DNA of 64,000 nucleotides from Flammeovirga sp. EKP202. Its GTDB lineage: Bacteria; Bacteroidota; Bacteroidia; Cytophagales; Flammeovirgaceae. The stretch lies in assembly GCF_014534745.1 (NCBI RefSeq), contig NZ_JACVVP010000042.1, positions 1 through 64,000 on the forward strand, given 5' to 3'. The stretch's first letter is position 1. Each line of letters begins with the position of its first letter. Positions 17,045-24,450 of this stretch are shown piece by piece. A program made the translations under genes and the position numbers. The notes beneath the pieces were generated by a model. That model worked only from the letters and a program-made list of their open reading frames with translations, searched no databases and was not told the DNA's origin.

Positions 17045-18298
17045 TTACTGAGAGGCAATCTGCATCAAATAAGCACAGAACATTGCACCATAAGTTCCTA
17101 AAGCGTATCCAAGAACAGCTAATAAAACACCCACCGGAGCTAAAGAAGGATGAAATGCCGAAGCAATCACTGGAGCAGAAGCGGCACCACCAACATTGGC
17201 TTTACTTCCCACGGCTAAAAAGAAGAAAGGTGCTCGGATAATTTTAGCCGTAACAATCATGATTACGACATGAATAAACATCCACACGCCACCTACAGCC
17301 AATAATCCGGGATTATCCATTGTTTTGGTCACATCCATCTTCATACCTATTGTTGCCACGAGAATATAAATACAAACACTACCGAATTTTGAAGCTCCAT
17401 ATCCTTCTAGTTGTCTTGCCTTTGTAAAGCTTAGCACAACACCCACCGTTGTTGCAATTAAGACCAACCAGAAAAACTTACTACTCATCACACTTGTAGA
17501 AGGATCTTCAACCATGTTAGAGATCGTTGAACTTAGTGTAGAAGCGGAAAAGTGGGAGAAACCTACAATTCCAAAAGCAACACCAAGAACAATCATCAAT
17601 TCCGTAAGAGAAGGGTTTTTAGTGACACTATTTTGAAAGGCAGCAACCTTTTCTTTTAAATCTTCAATCGCAGTTACATCTGCTTTTAGCCATTTATCAA
17701 TCGCCTTAGTTTTACCTATACCCATTAATAATATAGCCATCCAAACATTGGCTACAATAATATCAACAGCTACCATACCTGAATACAAGGATTGATCATA
17801 TTGGTAAATCTCTAACATTGCTGCTTGATTGGCACCTCCACCAATCCAACTTCCTGCTAATGTGGCTAAACCTCTCCATACTTCCTGAAAGCCAACACCA
17901 TTAAATGTTTCTGGAGAAATTGCAGAGACGATCAAAATGGCAATAGGACCACCGATGATAATTCCTACTGTACCAGAAAGGAACATGATAATACTTTTTG
18001 ATCCTAAGTTTACAATGCCTTTCATATCCACAGAAATGGTCATCAAAATCAAACTGGCTGGCAACAGGTAATTCTTTGCCATGGTATATAATTGAGAATG
18101 CTCTGGAGAAATGACATTGAATGTCGAAAGCAAAGAGGGAATAAGATAACACATCAAAAGAGGTGGGAATATCTTATAAAACTTGACAAAAAATCCTTCC
18201 TTCAAGTTTGAAGTGTAAAAAACAAAGGCCAATGAGGACATAAGTAATCCAAATACTATGGCATCATTGGTAAATAGGGGAGTGACTTGTGGTTCCAA
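17045..18298 (-). CDS. DUF819 family membrane protein
   Basis: A 417-residue polytopic inner-membrane protein of the DUF819 (YjcL-like) family. It has about eleven helices, a conserved GSWIGGGANQAAMLEIY loop (about 150-166) and a second, symmetrical GSKANVGGAASAPVIASAFHPSLAPVGVLLAVLGYALGTYGA region near the C-terminus. The Gly/Asn-rich half-helices suggest a transporter with an inverted repeat, but no substrate is known. It is transcribed divergently from the efflux operon. Confidence 0.82.
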   Translation of the reverse strand: MEPQVTPLFTNDAIVFGLLMSSLAFVFYTSNLKEGFFVKFYKIFPPLLMCYLIPSLLSTFNVISPEHSQLYTMAKNYLLPASLILMTISVDMKGIVNLGSKSIIMFLSGTVGIIIGGPIAILIVSAISPETFNGVGFQEVWRGLATLAGSWIGGGANQAAMLEIYQYDQSLYSGMVAVDIIVANVWMAILLMGIGKTKAIDKWLKADVTAIEDLKEKVAAFQNSVTKNPSLTELMIVLGVAFGIVGFSHFSASTLSSTISNMVEDPSTSVMSSKFFWLVLIATTVGVVLSFTKARQLEGYGASKFGSVCIYILVATIGMKMDVTKTMDNPGLLAVGGVWMFIHVVIMIVTAKIIRAPFFFLAVGSKANVGGAASAPVIASAFHPSLAPVGVLLAVLGYALGTYGAMFCAYLMQIASQ

Positions 18299-18476
18299 AT
18301 CTATGTTTATATAGTTAATAAATTACGAATTGCAAGATCATCAAAAATGAAGGTTTTACAAAAAATCTTAGATTGATTTACCTGTTTATTAAAACTTCAT
18401 AAGGTTTGTGTAGTTTTTTGATTCTTAATCTTAATGAAACATAAAATAGTATTTGAATTTATTAATCATTTAGAAG

Positions 18477-18507
18477 TTGGAACTTAAACCTATTGACTTT
18501 ACATTTG
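18477..18507 (+). promoter_or_regulatory. Promoter of the TolC-HlyD-permease operon
   Basis: A -33 TTG (18477-18479), an exact 20-base spacer and a -7 TACATTTG (18500-18507) give a near-consensus Bacteroidota promoter. The predicted start point, near 18514, lies just upstream of the palindrome at 18522-18539. Confidence 0.68.
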
Positions 18508-18521
18508 CGTTAAATAATAAG

Positions 18522-18539
18522 TGAATGAAGATTCATTCA
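18522..18539. promoter_or_regulatory. Palindromic operator in the efflux operon leader
   Basis: TGAATGAAgaTTCATTCA is a perfect 8-2-8 inverted repeat placed just downstream of the predicted transcription start. This position and geometry are typical of TetR-family repressor operators. TetR regulators commonly precede tolC-hlyD-permease operons, but no regulator gene is adjacent here, so it would act in trans. Confidence 0.6.
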
Positions 18540-18587
18540 TAATAAATATCATTCTAATAATTCATACCAATCTGGGTAAAAAAAGAA

Positions 18588-20063
18588 ATGCTGACCACAT
18601 CAATAAATAGTTGGAAATACTTACTGATAAGTATTTTTGGCTTAAGTGCTTCATTGGGTTATGCTCAAGAGGATGCATTGACAATTACTAGGAAAGAACT
18701 TATTCATCAAGCTATTGAAAACTCGCATAGCTTGAAAATTAAAAGAAATGAAGTTTCGGCGTCCCAATTGGATCGCCAAAGGGCATTATACACCTATATT
18801 CCTAAAGTAGGGGTAAGAGCGGGTTATGCTCATTTGCTGAATGATTTGACCATCAGCAGAGATATTTCCACTGAGAAAAACTCATTGTTACATGGGTTAG
18901 AACAAAGCAAACAACAGAGTTTGAGTAATCTGATGAATTCAGGCATGCCTCCTGAAATGATTGCAATTGGTACACCATTGATTGAAGGTGTTTATAATAA
19001 TGTAAGCGGGATGGTCAATCAAGTGCCCAATAATGCTTCCATTACATTAGAGGATAATAACCTGTGGTTTTATGATGCCTACGTAGAAATGGTCATTTTC
19101 TCAGGCCTTCAAGCACCTAGTTATGCAAAAGCAGCGGCGTCAAAAGCTGAAGCACAAATGGCTATGGTAGAAAAGGAAGAGCATCAGTTGATCATTGAGG
19201 TGTTGGACTATTATGATAAGATTGCAGTTGTCAACCAATCTTTGAAAGTTTTAGCAGAAAGTCAGAAAAGGTTGGACAAGCAAAAAGAATTTGGTCTAAA
19301 GGCGAAGGAAGTTGGTTTGGCAACTGAATATGATTTGAATAAAATCAGAATTGCTGAAAAAGACATTAAGGCAAAAAGAATTGAACTGGAAAGTAGTAAA
19401 CAGTTAGTCATACAAAAACTTCATCAATTAACTGGTATGGAGAAATCTACACTTGCACAAATTAACCCTAGCCTTGACTTGTGGATGGTTGATGACGGAG
19501 AAATTAACTTACAAAACAGAGCAGAATTAAAGGCGTTAGGTTCTTCCATTGAAGCGTTAGAATATAAGCATAAAGCAGAACAATATGGAGCCTTACCCAA
19601 AGCGAAAGCATTTGCTCATGTAATTCAAGGTGGATCAAACTTGACTAATGTTGACCCTGTTCCTTTTGTAGGAGTTGGTGTACAATGGGAAATTTTTGAT
19701 GGTTTACAACGTAAAAGGGAAGTTCAAAAATCAGCTTTACAAGTTGAATCAATGAGAGAAAAAAGAGCGTATGCTGAGGAACTCATTTCTTTAGAATTTG
19801 AAAAGAAAAAAATGGAATGGGAAGTTTCCACTCAATTAGTCACTGTTGCTGAAGAAAAAGTTGAAGATGCAAAAGAGGGTTTAAGAATTAAAGCAGAGGA
19901 AGTGAAAAATGGTCTTGCTGATATTCCCGAATTATTAAAGGAGATCTCAGATTATGAAATGCTTCAATTAGACTATATCCAAAAAATTGCCTCTCAAAGA
20001 CATGAAGCGGTTGCTTTTTTAGATGCCATGGGAGCTTTAACAATCGAACATATCCAAAATTAG
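18588..20063 (+). CDS. TolC-family outer-membrane efflux protein
   Basis: A 491-residue OEP/TolC protein. The signal peptide (about 1-26) ends GYAQ. Two repeats of strand-plus-long-helix architecture follow, with coiled-coil segments at about 40-60, 190-265 and 395-470. It forms the trimeric outer-membrane exit duct for a tripartite exporter. The HlyD gene begins 4 bases after its stop and the permease gene 7 bases after that, so the three are one operon. Expression is probably controlled by the promoter and operator at 18477-18539. Confidence 0.9.
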   Translation: MLTTSINSWKYLLISIFGLSASLGYAQEDALTITRKELIHQAIENSHSLKIKRNEVSASQLDRQRALYTYIPKVGVRAGYAHLLNDLTISRDISTEKNSLLHGLEQSKQQSLSNLMNSGMPPEMIAIGTPLIEGVYNNVSGMVNQVPNNASITLEDNNLWFYDAYVEMVIFSGLQAPSYAKAAASKAEAQMAMVEKEEHQLIIEVLDYYDKIAVVNQSLKVLAESQKRLDKQKEFGLKAKEVGLATEYDLNKIRIAEKDIKAKRIELESSKQLVIQKLHQLTGMEKSTLAQINPSLDLWMVDDGEINLQNRAELKALGSSIEALEYKHKAEQYGALPKAKAFAHVIQGGSNLTNVDPVPFVGVGVQWEIFDGLQRKREVQKSALQVESMREKRAYAEELISLEFEKKKMEWEVSTQLVTVAEEKVEDAKEGLRIKAEEVKNGLADIPELLKEISDYEMLQLDYIQKIASQRHEAVAFLDAMGALTIEHIQN

Positions 20064-20067
20064 AATC

Positions 20068-21024
20068 ATGAAAAATCAATATATATTTATCGCCTTAATT
20101 GCTCTTCTATTTTCATGTGAAGAAGCTCAACAAACTGAATTATTAAAAGGGAAAGTAAAACGTGAAGTGGTTTATGTTTCTTCAAAGATACCTGGGAGAA
20201 TCAATCAACTTTATGTAGAAGAAGGTGAGAAAGTACAAAAGGGTGATACTTTGGCTACAATAGATATGCCGGAGTTGGGAGCAAAAGAAATGCAAGCTAA
20301 AGGTGCAATTAAAGCAGCGAAAGCTCAATACGAAATGGCTTTTAATGGTGCTACTTCTGACCAATTGGATCAAGTGACAGCCGCTTATAATGCAGCGAAA
20401 GAGCAATATACTTTTGCAGAAAAAAGTTATCAACGTATCAAAGCAATGCATGATGAAGAACTAATTTCCGATCAGAGATACGATGAGGTTTTTACAAAGT
20501 ATCAGATGGCAAAAGCTAAATATGAAGGTACTGAAGCAAAGAAAAGAGAGGTAGAGAAAGGCGTCAGAAATGAGAAACAAAGAATGGCACTTGGGCAACT
20601 TGAAAGAGCCAAAGGCGCAATGAAGGAAGTTGAAATTGCCATGGGAGAACAATTTTTAATTGCTCCAAAGGACATGAGTATTACATCAATTGCTTTGCAA
20701 GAAGGTGAGTTAGCATTACCTGGCTATAATATTTTCTCTGGTTATGAGACCAACTCTACTTATTTCAGATTTGTCTTGTCAGAAGAAGATGTATTGAATT
20801 ACAAGGTCAATCAAAAAGTACAAGTGACCTCACCTTTTGATGAAAGTATTCAGTTAGAAGGGAAGATTCTATCGATCAAAGAAGAATTGTCTTATGCCAA
20901 TAGAAAAAGCATGAATCCTAATTATAAAATTGATCAATCACTATATGTATTAAAAGTGAAACCTCTAAACGCATCAAAGGCGGAAGGCTTGTTGACAAAT
21001 ACAACACTAGTGATCAAAAAATAG
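20068..21024 (+). CDS. HlyD-family periplasmic adaptor (lipoprotein)
   Basis: A 318-residue membrane-fusion/adaptor protein. An N-terminal lipobox (ALLFSC, Cys17) predicts lipid anchoring. A lipoyl half-motif (about 38-75, VSSKIPGRINQLYVEEGEKVQKGDTLATID) flanks a helical hairpin (about 78-200), followed by the second half-motif and a beta-barrel domain. It links the inner-membrane permease to TolC. Its place between the two genes with very short gaps confirms the tripartite export system. Confidence 0.88.
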   Translation: MKNQYIFIALIALLFSCEEAQQTELLKGKVKREVVYVSSKIPGRINQLYVEEGEKVQKGDTLATIDMPELGAKEMQAKGAIKAAKAQYEMAFNGATSDQLDQVTAAYNAAKEQYTFAEKSYQRIKAMHDEELISDQRYDEVFTKYQMAKAKYEGTEAKKREVEKGVRNEKQRMALGQLERAKGAMKEVEIAMGEQFLIAPKDMSITSIALQEGELALPGYNIFSGYETNSTYFRFVLSEEDVLNYKVNQKVQVTSPFDESIQLEGKILSIKEELSYANRKSMNPNYKIDQSLYVLKVKPLNASKAEGLLTNTTLVIKK

Positions 21025-21031
21025 TGTAGTC

Positions 21032-22192
21032 ATGAAAGAAGGAATAAAAGCATTTATTGCATTATCAAAAAGAGAATTGAAGCTCTTTTTCTCCAATGAC
21101 GTCTTGATTGCTGTTTTCTTTGGAGCGCCTATTTTCTTTGGAGTACTTATCGGTTTTACCTATCAGCAAGCGAGTGTAAAAGACCTGTCTATTGCTGTTA
21201 TTGATCAAGATGGCACACCATTGAGCCATAAAATAATTGATGCATTGGATGAAAACTTTTATCTGTCGGTGAAAAAAGTAACTTCAAAAGATGCAGATAT
21301 TCAGCAGGAAATATATGATTATGAGGCTATTGTTAGAATACCTGCTGGTTTTGAGGGAGACATTAATTATAAAAGGCATCCACATATACAAGTGGAAGTG
21401 AATGGTGCGAATATGATCACTGGTAATTACGCCAATATAGGTATCCGTACTGTTTTGGGAACTTTGAATGCAGGAATTGAGATTATCGGCCTTCAGAAAA
21501 AAGGGATTCCCATAGAAGTAGCCAAAGAGCAATGGGAAGCATTTGCGATTGATGATACAAGATACTTCAATGCCACTTCTAATTATCTGCTGTTTATGTT
21601 ACCAGGTATTTTAGGAGCAGTGATGCAACAAGTTTATCTTTTGGCGATGGCATTGACTTTTAGTGCTGAGCATGAGAAAAACACTTTCCATGAGATAAAA
21701 GCGATCACCAAGAATCCTCTAATAATTTTTCTCTCAAAATCAATTCCTTATTGGGTGATTGGAGTAGGATTATGGGCCGGTATTCAGTTTATCTTGCTCC
21801 CATTCTTCAAGATTGACATTCCAATTCATCAAGGAACTGTCTTCTTGTTGACGTGTGCATTTATTCTTGCCTTAACAGGTTTAGGCATAATGGTGAGTTG
21901 GCTTTTACCCTCTCAGCTCAAGGCCACTGAAGTTTTGATGGTTGTTTCAACCCCAAGCTTCATTTTATCAGGTTTTACATGGCCTTTAGAAGCGATGCCT
22001 ACATGGATTCAAAATATTGCAAGTTGTATTCCATTGACCCATTTCTTAAAAGCAATACGAAAAGTATTACATTTTGAGGCCAATCTAGGTGCTATTTCAA
22101 CTGAATTACAGCCCTTGTTCATCATTTCGTTCATCACATGTTTGGCCAGTTTAATTTTAATTTTCCAAAAAATAAGAGTAGAAGAAAATTAG
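21032..22192 (+). CDS. ABC-2 type transporter permease
   Basis: A 386-residue ABC-2 permease (YhiH/YhhJ-like). The first helix (about 25-46) is followed by a large extracytoplasmic domain (about 47-180) and five C-terminal helices, with the typical SFILSGFTWPLEAMP segment. It should form the inner-membrane pore of the tripartite exporter. Usual operons of this kind carry a second permease and sometimes an ATP-binding protein; here the operon ends in a terminator 23 bases after the stop, so the ATPase must be encoded elsewhere. The exported substrate is unknown. Confidence 0.87.
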   Translation: MKEGIKAFIALSKRELKLFFSNDVLIAVFFGAPIFFGVLIGFTYQQASVKDLSIAVIDQDGTPLSHKIIDALDENFYLSVKKVTSKDADIQQEIYDYEAIVRIPAGFEGDINYKRHPHIQVEVNGANMITGNYANIGIRTVLGTLNAGIEIIGLQKKGIPIEVAKEQWEAFAIDDTRYFNATSNYLLFMLPGILGAVMQQVYLLAMALTFSAEHEKNTFHEIKAITKNPLIIFLSKSIPYWVIGVGLWAGIQFILLPFFKIDIPIHQGTVFLLTCAFILALTGLGIMVSWLLPSQLKATEVLMVVSTPSFILSGFTWPLEAMPTWIQNIASCIPLTHFLKAIRKVLHFEANLGAISTELQPLFIISFITCLASLILIFQKIRVEEN

Positions 22193-22214
22193 AATGATAC
22201 TTTTATGATGTATG

Positions 22215-22249
22215 ACACCTTGGTAAGCTTCTTATCAAGGTGTTTTTTT
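22215..22249 (+). terminator. Terminator of the efflux operon
   Basis: Stem ACACCTTGgTAAG / CTTAtCAAGGTGT followed by TTTTTTT. Confidence 0.92.
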
Positions 22250-22335
22250 ATTTTAAAAATTGAGATAAATGATTTGTTTAAACTAAATATCTAACGAAGT
22301 TTGTGTCTTCAATATATTTTTTAAATATGATCTTC

Positions 22336-23742
22336 ATGAAATACCGTTTATCATACCACTTACTATTTATTATCCTCTTTTTTTTAACCTCATGTGATTC
22401 AGAAAACGAAGGAACCAATCAGCTGACCCAAGACCAATTAAGGCATTTGGTGGGTATTGATATTTCTTATGAATACAGTTTCCCGGAGACTTTCACGACC
22501 GATTTAATATACAAAGAGAACGGTACAAATGATATTACGCTCACGGTTAATTCTTCAACCAGTGCGGAAGGAGATAATAGATACCGTCCCCAAAACCAAA
22601 CCGATATAGCCGGAACTTCACAAATTGATCTATCAGGAAGATCTATACTTCAAGAAGCAACGGTAATGATGCAAGGCGATGCCATTATTCCTCAAGCGGA
22701 GTTTTCAGTAACAACATCAGGAGATGCCTCTTTTTATGTTAATTTAAATGGACTTTATAATAAACACTATTCTCAGTTTACGACTTTACAGTCTAAAACG
22801 GTTAACGAGGGGACAGTTCATGAAATAGTTTACAATAACGTCTATGTTTTTACTCCTGACGATGCTACAGAGAAAGGCTATGATTTCACAGGTTTCAAAG
22901 AAATCTGCTTCGCAAAAGATTATGGCTTTGTGCAGATCATTGTGGAAGATGCGACTAGTGCTACAGGTGAATACAAATTGTCATTAGTGACTACGTTTGA
23001 AATTCCTGGTTTTGAAAATGGACCAATTTCAAGTACGGGTGTAGCCGGGTTTAGACATGTTGACCAACCTTCAGGGGCACCACTTTTGACAAATCAACAA
23101 TTGCATATTTTGACGAACTTGAAGGAGTTGGATGTTGAGTCAACTGCGTGGGGGCTTACATTTACCGAAAATCTAAATAGTGCAAGGTTCGCATTTAGTG
23201 GTGGAGAGGTTTCGTGGAGCAACTATCTATTAAACACATTAGGTCTTCAAGCGGCACAAATTACAGCCCAAGAGTTAGAGTATGAAAAGGTGAAACAGCA
23301 GATTACAGATGTTACCGGTTCTACGGTTAATCCAGAACCCATGGCAAATAGTGATTCTTTAAATATAGGAGCCTATAAATGGAGTATTTTCTATTTATCT
23401 CATGTCAATGCTTTAAGTACAGATGAAGTTTATGCTACAAAGTTAGGCGGACCGTTTACAGTAGAAGACTCATTAAGTCTTCATGGAGATTTTGAAGATG
23501 TTTTAGGTTTTGAATTAAGTACTAGTGGCCAAAAAGGTAACGCGGAGATCAGTACGCCTAAAAATAGTAGTTATTCAGTGCCTATTGATGCTTTAAGACA
23601 GTGGATTTTAGATGAAGAAAATGCCCCTTCAAAAGGAGGGAAATATGATAATAGAGTTTTCCTACTCAATCCCAATTACAGAGAAGTAGGAGCATATGCC
23701 TACCCTGATTTAGGCGGTGCGGTAGTCAGATGCAAAAATTAA
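22336..23742 (+). CDS. Unknown secreted lipoprotein
   Basis: A 468-residue predicted lipoprotein with lipobox FFLTSC (Cys20). The ATG at 22336 gives the best signal peptide (MKYRLSYHLLFIILFFLTSC); ATGs at 22327 and the longer frame from 22303 are possible. The mature part is mostly beta-strand-like with acidic and Thr-rich stretches (about 60-240), a helical segment (about 255-345) and a C-terminal part ending near Cys. I do not recognise a family. It is flanked by terminators at 22215 and 23755 and so forms its own transcription unit. Confidence 0.6.
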   Translation: MKYRLSYHLLFIILFFLTSCDSENEGTNQLTQDQLRHLVGIDISYEYSFPETFTTDLIYKENGTNDITLTVNSSTSAEGDNRYRPQNQTDIAGTSQIDLSGRSILQEATVMMQGDAIIPQAEFSVTTSGDASFYVNLNGLYNKHYSQFTTLQSKTVNEGTVHEIVYNNVYVFTPDDATEKGYDFTGFKEICFAKDYGFVQIIVEDATSATGEYKLSLVTTFEIPGFENGPISSTGVAGFRHVDQPSGAPLLTNQQLHILTNLKELDVESTAWGLTFTENLNSARFAFSGGEVSWSNYLLNTLGLQAAQITAQELEYEKVKQQITDVTGSTVNPEPMANSDSLNIGAYKWSIFYLSHVNALSTDEVYATKLGGPFTVEDSLSLHGDFEDVLGFELSTSGQKGNAEISTPKNSSYSVPIDALRQWILDEENAPSKGGKYDNRVFLLNPNYREVGAYAYPDLGGAVVRCKN

Positions 23743-23754
23743 AGAACTATGAAA

Positions 23755-23793
23755 TTAAGGGAATACAATAAAAAGTATTCCCTTAATTTTTTT
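23755..23793 (+). terminator. Terminator after the unknown lipoprotein gene
   Basis: Stem TTAAGGGAATAC / GTATTCCCTTAA with an 8-base A-rich loop, followed by TTTTTTT. Confidence 0.92.
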
Positions 23794-23817
23794 CAAATAA
23801 ACTAAAAATAACAAACC

Positions 23818-24399
23818 ATGAAAAGCTTACTATTTTACTTTATAACTATTTTGCTATTGCTTGTATGTCAACAAGTAATTCTAATACCAGTTCTATCTCT
23901 TTTCAAAAACTTTGATTTGTCATTTACTATTACTCAATTGATAGTTACGATTTTAACGATCCTAATTCTTATTAAGAACCAATGGCAAAAGTATATTTTT
24001 ATCGAGAATGTCAACTTTAAGAAACTATTTTTCTACGGACTCCTAACACTTATTTATGTGTTATCATCTCATTTTTTGTCTTACGGCAACTTCAATATTT
24101 TCAACTTTGAAAATAGATTTTCTCGATTTATTGGAGCAGTGCTATTAGCTCATGTTTTTGAAGAAATTATATTTAGAGGGGCAGGGATTGAATACTTAAA
24201 GGAGAAAGGGCATAGTAAGATTACAAGAGTGATTTTTACTTCCATTTGCTTTGGGCTAGTGCATACACCTTTTACTAAGATAGGAGATATTCATTTTTTC
24301 GTGATGGGTTTAATATCAGCATTAATTTATGAGAAGGAAAGAAACCTTTTTTATTGTATATTCTTTCATGCTTTCTACAATCTTCTTCACTTATTGTAA
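23818..24399 (+). CDS. CPBP family intramembrane glutamic protease
   Basis: A 193-residue membrane protein with the CPBP/Abi signatures: EEIIFRG (Glu115, Glu116, Arg120), a conserved His in FGLVHTP (His149) and HAFYN (His184, Asn188), set in about six helices. CPBP enzymes are intramembrane proteases; in bacteria some process exported peptides or give bacteriocin immunity. The target here is unknown, and no peptide or bacteriocin gene lies nearby. The gene is convergent with the thioredoxin-fusion gene. Confidence 0.82.
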   Translation: MKSLLFYFITILLLLVCQQVILIPVLSLFKNFDLSFTITQLIVTILTILILIKNQWQKYIFIENVNFKKLFFYGLLTLIYVLSSHFLSYGNFNIFNFENRFSRFIGAVLLAHVFEEIIFRGAGIEYLKEKGHSKITRVIFTSICFGLVHTPFTKIGDIHFFVMGLISALIYEKERNLFYCIFFHAFYNLLHLL

Positions 24400-24400
24400 T

Positions 24401-24443
24401 AAAATAAAAACTCCCACTTCAACTTTACATGTTGAAGTGGGAG
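24401..24443 (-). terminator. Terminator of the CarboxypepD_reg/thioredoxin fusion gene
   Basis: Stem CTCCCACTTCAAC / GTTGAAGTGGGAG with a 7-base loop. On the minus strand it is followed by TTTTTATTTTATT. It could also stop the convergent CPBP gene transcript. Confidence 0.88.
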
Positions 24444-24450
24444 CAATCTA

